From an uncultured Selenomonadaceae bacterium (GTDB lineage Bacteria; Bacillota; Negativicutes; Selenomonadales; Selenomonadaceae): 64,000 nt of DNA. Location of the stretch: contig CAJOHG010000004.1 of NCBI GenBank assembly GCA_905234395.1, forward strand, positions 1 through 64,000, in the 5' to 3' direction. The notes below the pieces were generated by a model that worked only from the letters and a program-made list of their open reading frames with translations, was not told the DNA's origin and searched no databases. Positions 50,874 to 61,500 of this stretch are shown in pieces (the first letter of the stretch is position 1; each line of letters begins with the position of its first letter). The translations under genes were made by a program, and so were the position numbers.

Positions 50874-51239
50874 ATGGAACATTCTCCGGTAACGACGAAT
50901 CCGCTCATCATCATGATGATTAACATGACGGTCGTCTTCATTGTGCTGGTAGTGCTGATGTATCTTATCAAGCTGATTCACTTCATCGACCCGACGAAAG
51001 AAAAACCTAAGCCCGCGCAGGTTGAGGAAGAAGAACCGCTCGTTGCAGTCAAGTCGGAGCCCGCACCTGCTCCCGCACCTATCATCGAAGAAGGTATCTC
51101 GCCCGAAATCATCGCGGCAATATCGGCGGCAATCGCGGCTTACGGTTTCAGCGGACAGGTTAAAGCCGTTCATATTGTCAATCACGAATCGACACCGTGG
51201 CGGTCGTCGGCAAAATTCAACACACTGCGTCGGAAATGA
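50874..51239 (+). CDS. OadG-family gamma/delta subunit of a Na+-pumping decarboxylase
   Basis: 121 residues from ATG 50874 behind GAGGTGG. One N-terminal membrane helix (LIIMMINMTVVFIVLVVLMY), a charged neck, an Ala/Pro/Glu linker (SEPAPAPAPIIEEG), and a C-terminal helical segment (GISPEIIAAISAAIAAYGFS), as in OadG or MmdD. It helps assemble and stabilise the membrane complex. The beta-subunit gene follows after ten bases. Confidence 0.85.
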   Translation: MEHSPVTTNPLIIMMINMTVVFIVLVVLMYLIKLIHFIDPTKEKPKPAQVEEEEPLVAVKSEPAPAPAPIIEEGISPEIIAAISAAIAAYGFSGQVKAVHIVNHESTPWRSSAKFNTLRRK

Positions 51240-51249
51240 GGTGACCGAT

Positions 51250-52383
51250 TTGGAAGCATTAAACGCATTTACAGTATCACTGCAAGCCGTTTGGAACGAC
51301 AGCGGCTTTTCATCGTTCACGGTCGGCAACGGCATAATGATTCTCGTCGGACTGTTGCTTTTGTATATGGCATTCGTCAAAGAGTTTGAACCGCTGCTTT
51401 TGGGACCAATCGCTTTCGGTTGTATTCTCGCCAATTTCCCGAACACAGGATTTTTCGGCGAAGAAATGAACGTCATGAAGGCTATCAACTTCGGCATCAC
51501 GAACGAAATTTTTCCGCCGTTAATCTTTCTCGGTATCGGAGCAATGACTGACTTCAGCCCGTTGCTTGCAAGACCGTCAACTTTACTGCTCGGTGCTGCG
51601 GCTCAAGTCGGCGTGTTCGTTGCACTCGGCGGAGCAATGATTGTCGGCTTTGATGTACACGAGGCAGCGGCAATCGGAATTATCGGCGGCGCGGACGGTC
51701 CCACGTCAATTTATCTGTCAACGAAACTCGCACCGCATTTGCTCGGCGCAATCGCAGTGGCGGCTTATTCTTATATGTCGCTGGTGCCGTTGATTCAACC
51801 GCCGATTATGAAAATGATGACCACTCAAGCTGAACGCGAAATCGTCATGAAAGAATTGCGTCCCGTCACGAAATTTGAACGCGTCGTATTTCCGATTGTG
51901 TCCACGATTTTTATCAGCTTGCTCCTGCCGCCGATAGCCGCTCTGCTCGGCTGCTTGATGTTGGGCAATTTGTTCAGAGAATCGGGCGTTACGGACAGAC
52001 TTAGCGACACGGCTCAAAATGCGCTGATTAATATCGTAACGATTTTCTTGGGACTTGGTACGGGCATGACGATGAGCGCGGAAGGATTTTTGCGGGCTGA
52101 TACGCTGTTGATTATTGCACTCGGTTTGGTCGCGTTTATGGGCGGAACTGCAGGCGGCTTAATTTTCGGAAAGATTATGTGCAAGATGACCGGCGGCGCA
52201 ATTAATCCGCTAATCGGCTCGGCAGGTGTTTCGGCTGTTCCCATGGCGGCTCGTGTAAGTCAACTCGTCGGCATGAAGGCTAAACCCGGCAATTATCTTT
52301 TAATGCACGCGATGGGACCGAACGTTGCGGGTGTTATCGGCACGGCTGTTGCGGCGGGCACCATGCTTGCAATGCTCAAATGA
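51250..52383 (+). CDS. Na+-translocating decarboxylase, beta subunit
   Basis: 377 residues from TTG 51250 with GAGGTG upstream. A hydrophobic membrane protein with the conserved GIGAMTDFSPLLARP, then GIIGGADGPTSIYLSTKLAP (Asp implicated in Na+ and proton binding) and GSAGVSAVPMAARVSQ. It couples decarboxylation of a biotin-bound carboxyl group to Na+ export, as OadB, MmdB or GcdB. The carboxyltransferase and biotin carrier genes are not in the window, so the substrate (oxaloacetate, methylmalonyl-CoA or glutaconyl-CoA) cannot be decided here. Confidence 0.93.
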   Translation: MEALNAFTVSLQAVWNDSGFSSFTVGNGIMILVGLLLLYMAFVKEFEPLLLGPIAFGCILANFPNTGFFGEEMNVMKAINFGITNEIFPPLIFLGIGAMTDFSPLLARPSTLLLGAAAQVGVFVALGGAMIVGFDVHEAAAIGIIGGADGPTSIYLSTKLAPHLLGAIAVAAYSYMSLVPLIQPPIMKMMTTQAEREIVMKELRPVTKFERVVFPIVSTIFISLLLPPIAALLGCLMLGNLFRESGVTDRLSDTAQNALINIVTIFLGLGTGMTMSAEGFLRADTLLIIALGLVAFMGGTAGGLIFGKIMCKMTGGAINPLIGSAGVSAVPMAARVSQLVGMKAKPGNYLLMHAMGPNVAGVIGTAVAAGTMLAMLK

Positions 52384-52388
52384 GTTTG

Positions 52389-52464
52389 AAGCTTTTAGCT
52401 TTTAGGTTTTAGCTTTTAGGGACAATTCCTGACAGCTGACAGTTGAAAGCTGAAAGCTTTTTTA
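52389..52464 (+). terminator. Long terminator-like hairpin after the decarboxylase genes
   Basis: AAGCTTTTAGCTTTTA pairs with TGAAAGCTGAAAGCTT through two G-U pairs, followed by TTTTT. The interior repeats the words TTTTAG and CTGACAG. It separates the Na+-pump genes from the giant gene. Confidence 0.65.
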
Positions 52465-52499
52465 ACTCAATCCTAACGTTCGGCGGGCAAGCAGTCTGT

Positions 52500-52505
52500 T
52501 ATAAT
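52500..52505 (+). promoter_or_regulatory. Candidate -10 box of the giant gene
   Basis: A perfect TATAAT about 70 bases upstream of the start codon. No good -35 lies at 16-18 bases, so activation by a regulator is possible. Confidence 0.4.
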
Positions 52506-52574
52506 TCAACTAAAGACGCCTCGCGATTGAAACGATATATACACAGAGAAATTTACGGAAGGAGACAGATCATC

Positions 52575-55500
52575 ATGACGGAGTTCAGCTTCGACTTGCA
52601 ACGATTCGCCACAATCGAAGTCGCCACTCAAGCAGAATTGACAAGTGCACTAAGCACCGCTTCTGAAGGCGATGAAATTGTTTTTACGGCAAGTATTTCA
52701 AGCGGCACAGGCTTTACCGTTGACAAAGATATAACGATAGACTTCGGCAGCTACGGTTATTCCATGACATCCAACGGGCAAATAACTGTGGAGGCAGGCG
52801 CGAACGTCACTTTCGACGGCACGGGCACCATAACCAACGGAGCCATTTATAACAAAGGTGCACTCGAAATAAACGGCGTGCAACTTTCTTCAACCACTTC
52901 GCTAAGCAAAAGTTCTTCCGCCGCGACAACGCTCAATTACAACGTTTCAAGCTATGGCACTCTCGCCAACTTGATAAGTGACACTCCGGCAGACGGCACT
53001 CAATTAAATATCACTCTGACGGGAAATATTTCCGCTTCCACAAGCTACGGCGAAATCACCGTAAGCAACGGTCAATACGTCAACATTGACTTCAACGGCT
53101 ACACCTACGAGGTTACAAATTCCGGTTACGGGCTGGAAATGGAACAAGGCTCCGTCGTCAATTTATACAACGGTACCGTCACTTCAAGCGAAGACGGCAT
53201 CACTTATAACTGGGAACTCATTACAAACAGCGGCACGCTGACCTTAAGCGGCATGACCTTGCAAAACGGCATTTTCAACTTGACCAACTCCAATGTCGGC
53301 ACCGCACAGCTTGACGACACAACAATCACGCTCAAAAAAGTTTCCTATCGCAGCGGCTACTCCACCATCACCAAGAACGGCACCGTCATTTGGCGCAACA
53401 CCACAACGCAAGTTCCTACAACTTACACCGTCACGAGTACCGGCTCCGCGAAATTCACATTTAACTTGGTAACCGACGAAACTACCGAAGAGACTTCGGA
53501 AAGTATCACCGTCACGGGACTGGATACGGGCGTCACTTTCACTTCGGCAAAGGACGGCACTTCAACCGTCACTTACACCGTCACAAGCGGCGGCTTGACT
53601 GCCACACGCGACGAAGCCGTCAAAGTTTATATCGGCGTCATCAATCAGCAAACCGTTCTTTCTTTGGACGATTTGAATTTCGACAGCGGCTCACTGGTTG
53701 ACGCTCTTGTTGTCGAAGACGGTGCACTTACCGTTTCTTCAAGCACTATGGCGAATTTGAGCGCGGGCACAACCGTCCAAATGTTCTCAAGTGCCGACTT
53801 CTCAATCATTTACGGCACCATTACCAAAAATGCCGACGAGACTTTTTCGCTCGCCAAAAGTGACGATTCAACCAACGACTTGACTTCAATCACGATAAGC
53901 GACAATTTGACCGTGGACTTCAGCAGCGATTACGCGGGCATTCCCATAACAATAAACTCCACGACGTTTGCCTCAACCGGCTCCGAATCTTTCACCGTCG
54001 ACAGCAAAAATTCTTCCGTTGACGGTGCGACAAATATCAGTCTCGGAACGGGCAAACTCCTTTTGAATACGGAAAGTCAGACCGTCACGGCGGGCACATA
54101 TAAAATCTCCGGCTATTCGGACACGAATCCTTCAAATGCCGACGGTGTAACCATTGCCGTTTCAAACGGCTCCGTCACTGTCGGCGATATTGATATGGGC
54201 GAATCTTTTTATGTCGGCTCCTTAAGCTATACCAGAGCACCGCTCGGCTTGAGAACGATTGAAAAGAACGTTGAGAAACTTTATACGGGTGCGCAAACGG
54301 TTGCTTCCACAGGTGACATTGCCATTAATCTCGCCAACCTTGAAAGCAACATGCGTCCTTACATTGCGCCAAATAATTATTCCATCGTGCTCGGCGGCGA
54401 CAACACCTACAGCGCGGTCGTAGTCGATGATGACACCAATCCCACCAATAAATACGCCGAACTGCAAGTTGACGCCTCAAGCAATGAATACACTTTGACC
54501 ACGATTGACGGCGGCGATGACAAACTCTTCCGCGGCGGCGTATCAACAATTTCAATTCTCGGCGGCAATACAACTTTCAACAAAAGCCTCGTCGGCTCCA
54601 ACATGCAAATCGTCACTCGATACGGCGCAACGTTCATTGTCAAGGAAAGCGGCGATACTTTCACTGTCAACGGCTCGGCACAAGCTCCGACTGTCGACGA
54701 CGCAACCAAGATAATTCTCCTCGACGGAACTGTCACTGCCACGAGAGGTCAAACGATTATCCTCGGTGAAGACGGACTTTCGTTTAAAGTCAATGCCTCC
54801 TCAAGCGGTATGCAACTCACCTTCGACGCGGCAACTTCAACGGCGACTATCGCAGGCAACGTCAACGATCGTTTCACTCTGCCATTGGGCGGCGCGGATA
54901 AAACTTACTCAATCGCCGGCGGCACCGAAGGCATGACTTTCACTGTTGACGCGGAAGGCAACGTCACTATAAGCGACTTGACCGTAAACGACGGCGACTC
55001 ATTCTATTTCGACGGCTCAACTTATTCCGTCAAAGGCGCGGGCTTCATCAAAGACGATACTTATCTGTGGAATACAAGCGGCGTCCATTCACTCACGGGC
55101 GGGACTGTTTCACTTGCCGATGTCATTGACGACGATAATTGGGGCGTACTTAGTCTCGTCGACGCAACCAATCACTCAATTAATCTTGCCTCAAGCGTCA
55201 TACCGTCTTCAACCGATGAAGTCACGCTCGTGGGCGATGATTATTCCAAAATCTACGGCACCTTTGAACTCACGGGCGGCTCATATTTCGTCACTACCGT
55301 TGATTCAACTGCCAAGCTCAACCGCGTCTCCATAAGCAACGATCTGTCCAATTTGTCCATGGGTGCGGGCTTGACAAATGTAACCATTTGGTCACCGTTT
55401 GCCTCAATCGCCGTAACCGATGACGGCTCCGACGGTTATCAAATCACGCTCTCAAGTGATATGGCATCCGTTACCGGGCAAGAGTCTTTGACTTTGTTCC

Positions 55501-58500
55501 ACGGCACCTTGCAGGCAGATTCAAATGTCTCCGCCAGAATCGGCAACTCTATTGTCTCGGCAAGCGATTCGTCAACCATTACTCTTGTCAGCGCAACTTC
55601 TTCCGAAAATGTTTCCGTCGGCGTTGTCAATCTCGACGTGGGCGAATCTTTCGACATTGCAAACAAAGGTTCTTTCATTCAAAGCAAAATCGGCTTGATT
55701 AACGACAACTCTCAATATCTGCTCAAATCCACCGCCGGCAATATCACTCTAAGCTACCTTAACGACAATGATAATTGGGGCTCTTTGATGAGCGCATCTG
55801 CTCTTACCATTGACGCCAACACTTCAAACCTTCTGATTGTCGACGATACATCCAATCCCGTAAGCATTTACGCCGAATATACCAAGAATACCAAAACCTT
55901 AAGCAAATCCGCCGATTATGTCAAACTCGGCACCAACCTCATCAACATTGACGAAACCACAATTACAATCTCCTCAGATTTCGCGGGCACCAACGCCGTC
56001 AGCATTCACGGTGTTCAATCCGATGCTGTCTTCGTTGTCAAAGATGAAAACGTCGACTTCACCGTCAACGACAGATCCGCAGGCGCAGTCATTGGCAATG
56101 CCTCGCTTATAAGTCAAACTGCAGGACTTATATCCTTGAGAGCCAATCAGACCATAACTTCCGACGCGGGCACCTTTGTTGAGAACGTCGCAGGAAACAC
56201 TTTCTCCGTAAGCGGCTCCTCTGCCACAATCGGCGCGATAACCACCACTACCGGCTCCGAATTCACTTTTGACGGCACCACTTACGACAAATACACCGTC
56301 GGCTTGTTTAAATCTGATTCACTGCTTACCGAGGTAAGCGTTGATTCCACCGTTGACGTTGCCGATTTGGATGTCGAATCTAATTGGCGCAACACCACTT
56401 CCATTTACAGCACCAGACTTGCCATCAATTCAAGTTCACTCACGGGTTCAAGTCCGTGGGTTGTAGTCAATTCTTTGCGCACCGCTCGTTACGGCACCAT
56501 CGAAACTGTAAGCGGCGGCTACTCCATTTACAAAGACACTGCAGACAGCACTTGGGCATCCGGCAACACCATCAGCCTTGTAGGCACAAGCCTCACTTTG
56601 ACCGACGATTTCCTTAACGTCTCCATTGCGGGCAACAGAGCCGATTCAGCTTATTTTTCCGTCACCGATTCCGACGGCAATTTCACTGTAACCGACGGTT
56701 CAAACGGCGTTTCAATCAGTTCAGACGCCAAACGCATTCGCCAAACCTATGGGCTTATTCATTTGACGGAAACGAATTCCGCTCAATCAATCGTGGCGGG
56801 CACCAACTCCAATTACACGATAACTCTTGTTGAAAACGGTTCGGGGCATTCCGACGGCATCAAAGTTTTTGTGGACGGTACTCGCGCGTCAATCTCCGCT
56901 CTTGATACCGGCGACAAATTCACCTTCAGCAATTACGACGGCGAACAGACTTACGAATTGCTTTCAAACGGCAGACTTCGTCGCGACGACGGTTCCGGCA
57001 CATTGGAACTTTGGGGCGGCTCAACGCTTAGGACTACGGGCGCAACAATGACTTCCGCCAGCATTCAATCCGAAATGTGGTACGACGTGGTCACGGTGAC
57101 GGGCGGCAATGTCACAATCGATTCAACCGCCATTAACTCCATAACCGACAGCCCGTATTCGGCTTTTTATGTCGACGCAACCGACGACACCATGATTTAC
57201 GGCTCATTGTTGAGCAGAAAAGCCAAAGATCAATTCGCGCTCACTTCAGACGGTTCAACGACCGGGGCGCAGATTAATTCGGTCACCATAACTGAAGCCG
57301 CCTCAAAAGTCATTTTAACGCCCGACTTCAAAAACATTCCCGTTATCGTGGGCTCCGCAAGCTTTTATTCGACTGATTCAACGCACAATGCCATCGTTAA
57401 CTACGACGGCACAAATGTTTCCGTTGATACCGCAACGGCTCTGACTTTGGATCAGGGCACGCTCCTTCTTGGCACGGGAAATACAAATCAAACCATCACC
57501 GCCAACGGTCACACCGTCAAAGAGGAAAAAGGTACAATTTCCGTCTCCTACGACGGCACCACGGTCACAATCGACAGCTTGGACGTTGAGAACGACGCCG
57601 TCACCGTTGACAAGAGAAAATACACCTTTGACAGCGGCAACGGTTTCACCATTGAAATTGCCGGTTCGTCGACGATAATCAAAAATATTGACGATGACGA
57701 CGTGTTTACAATCGCAGGCATTTCTTATCACAAGACAAGCAGCGGTTTTGTCAAGACTTCCGACGCCACAACTTATTATCTGTGGAAAGGTTCCGACGTA
57801 ACGGAGGGCGTGACACTTGCCGATTTGACCAGCTCAAGTAATTGGGACGCCATTGCCTCTGTCACTGTCGAAGACGATGCCATTATCATCAGCTCCACTT
57901 CCACGGCGGGCATACTCGTTGATGATCCGCTGGAATTGAACAAGAGCTACGGCAAGTTGACCAAAAGCGGTTCGGGATTCATTCTTAGCGGCGACGGTCA
58001 AACCGATGCGCCCGTATCAATCACCGTTGACAATCAGACCGTTGCCATAACCGATGATTTCAGCGCGATACCGATAACGGCGATTAACGGTGCGAAAATC
58101 ACTACCGACGACGACAAGACTTTGACATTCACGACCGACAGCACAACCTTCAGCGTCAACGGCACGAGCTACAAGATGACCGACATCGGCTTGGCGACGA
58201 CTGACGGCAGGCTCTGGAGTGATCCTTCTGCGGACGATTACGTTCTGCCCAATGATGACAATTTCCGGCTGATGTTGGTGCGCGATTCAAATGACGTTCT
58301 CGATTTATCGGCGGCTTCTGCAAGCGCGATTGTCGTGGACAGCTTGAGCACTCCGACTGAACGATTGGGCACGGTTGAAGTTACGGGCGACGATTACACA
58401 GTTGATTTCGCGACGCAGGCGACCATTGCCAAAAATGATATTTACAACGTCAACGGCGCGAGTTTCATTGGCACGACGACTTTGCTTTTGGACGTGACGA

Positions 58501-61500
58501 CGAAAACTTCCACGCTCAACGAAGGCACGGCTCAAATCAACGACACAATTACCGCTGCGCCGGCAACCAATGACGAGACAATCACATTTGCGGGCGGAGA
58601 GACCGGCAACAACGGCATCACTGCGACGGCGGCTTCGGGTGCATGGGAAAGTTTAGGTTCTCTTGACGACGGAGACACTTTCACCATTGACGGCACAACT
58701 TACAAAGTTTACGGCACGGACGCATTGGCAATGCTCGATAAAAGCGGCAACGTGAGCAAGACTTACAAGGACACGTTCAGCAACGGCACGATGGCTTATT
58801 CCACGTTGACGGACGACGACAATTTTATTGACATAGTGACGTTGACTGACGGCGTATTGAGTTTGACGAATCGTTACACCTCGGCGATAGTAGTTGGCGG
58901 AACGAGTTCTGCACCCGACGTATCGACGCGCATCGCGGGACTTTCTTATTCAAGCGGCACTTACACGTTGACGGAACTTGATGACGGCGATTCAAGCGAT
59001 TTGGGCTCCGTGGCACTTACGAAGTCCGATCCGAAATTGATAACCGACATTGAAACGACGGTCACGACGACCGACAGCGCGACTTATGTTGTCAACGGCA
59101 AATACTTCCGTGGCGGCTCATTGTCAATCGCTACCGCTGAAAGCAACGCGTCCTTAACAGGCGGCACAGTCACGTTGGCATACGGCAAAAATTGGGATTC
59201 TGTCACGACGGGCGACGGCGACACCATTGCCGCGACGAAAGGCACAGTCACTGCCACGGTTGACGACTCAACAACAATAGGCGCGTTGAATGCGGGCGAC
59301 ACTTTCACCGTCAACGGCACGAGCTATATTATGACTTCAATCGGTTTGGCATTGGGCGACAAGACTAAGCTCAACATTACGGTGACCGATTCGATTGACA
59401 TTGACGATTTGAGCGGCTCGAATTGGAACAACGTGCTTGACGCGGACGACGGCGTATTGACCATCACCACGAGCACTCCCGCATATTTGGAAGAAGTTGT
59501 TGACCTAAACGACCCGACCAAAGCTTTGAAATACGGCAGATTGACCAAGACTGAAGGACGCTACATTCTCGGCTCAACTAGCGGTGCGACGCCCGAAGAC
59601 ATCAAGAGCATAATCGTTACGGGCGTGAAATTGGAATTGCCTGTTGACTGCCGGGATGCCGCGTTCACAGTGGGAGATGCCTCGTTTACAATTACTGCGC
59701 CTGCAAGCGGCACGTTAACGATAGATGCGACTTCCACGCCTTCAATCAGCGGAGTTAGTTCAATCGATTTGTCGGCGGGCGTGCTAAAAGGCAGTACCGA
59801 TTATTCCATAACAGTTGACGGCAGGAGCATTGTCGCGGACACGGGCGACATCACCGTCGGCATAAATTCTGACGGTCAAGCATATGTAGGCGCATTGAAC
59901 ACGGGCGACATCTTCACCATTGACGGCACAAAATATGAAATGACAAGCGTCGGTCTGATAAAAGGCGATTCGGGCGATAAGATTGTTTATGGGCACAACA
60001 CGACGTTTATCATTGACGACGAGATTGAGCAGAACATTTTGGCAGTCGTGGGCACAAATCTTGATCTGCGCTCTCAAACGGTCTCCGCATATGTTTATGA
60101 CAATTTAATCACGCAGAAATTGGGCGAATTGACGGTTGAAGGTTCAATGACGCTTGCGGGCGAAACTTCTGCCTCTCCTGCCGATAAAATCAAAACCATT
60201 GACATAAACAATAACACTGTCTTTGACGTGGACTTTGTGACGAAAGTCAATGCTCCGAGCGGCACGGTCACCGTTAATGACAAAGTTTATACGACGGTTG
60301 ATGATATTGTCATTGCCACGACTGCCACGACTTCCACGCTTTATGACGGCACGGTTGCATTGGACGGCGGCGACGACGTTGCGGCGAACAACGGCACTTT
60401 AATCGCGGTCAACGGCTCAATCTCTGCCACGGCGACGAACGGCGCGTTGACGACAATCACCGGGCTTGATACTGATGAAACGTTTACGTTCGGCGACATG
60501 GACTACACGCAAAGCGAAGTCGGCTTGATGAACGGCAGCGGCTCCATTTGCGAAAAGCTTACCGGCTCAACAATCAACGTGAACACTTTGACCGCCGCTT
60601 CCACGAAATGGTTGCCGGTACTAGCACCCGTGGGCACTGAACTTGACATCACGGCGCAGACTGTTGACGCGGGCATTTTCGACAAATCAACATCTCCGAC
60701 CGAAAAGCTTGCAAGTCTCACGGTAAGCGGCAGTAAGTTCACGCTCAAGGATAACGGTTCGGCAAGTGCGATTGAACTGATTGACACCGCGGCAAATTCA
60801 ACGGTTGTAGTCGATTGGGCAACGCAGATTGAAACAAGCGGCACGGTCAGCGTCAACGGCAAGAAATACGTCGGCACAACGGCATTGCTCATTGACGCGA
60901 CGGAAAATTCTTCCACGCTCAACGACGGCACAATCACTTTAAACACGACGAACAATTCTGCGGACGCGACTGATAACGGCACGTTGAAGGTTGTCAGCGG
61001 CACCATTTCTGCCACGGCTGAAGACGGCTCCTTCACGACGATTGAAGGGCTTGACGTTGGCGAAAGTTTCACGTTCGGCGGCTCCACATACAAACAGACG
61101 GCAGTCGGCTTGATGAACGGTGCTACGATTCGCGAAGATTTGACGGACACGACGCTTGACCTTGACGATTTGACATCAGCCGAATGGGCGGCGGCAATCG
61201 CTCCGAATTCCGGCACGCTTGATTTGTCGTCAGTTACGGGCGATGCGATTGTTCTCGACAGCACGACTTCTGCCGATAATGTTAAGCTTGCCTCGTTCAC
61301 CAGAGGTTCCGATTCTGTTTACACGCTCACCGGCACAAGTTCTGCTTCCGAGATCATCACGACGATTAAATTGCCCGCGAATACTTCCGCGACTGTCGAC
61401 TTTGCGGCGAAGATTAACGTTCCGACCGGCACCGCGACAATCAACGGCGAAAAATATAATGCCGCGACGACTTTAACGCTTGAAAATGACGGCACGACTT

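Noticed and set aside
60503-61300. Open frames on the minus strand within the giant gene
   Set aside because: They result from the biased codon use of the Thr/Asp/Gly-rich repeats; they lack RBS and motifs, and the plus-strand frame is continuous.
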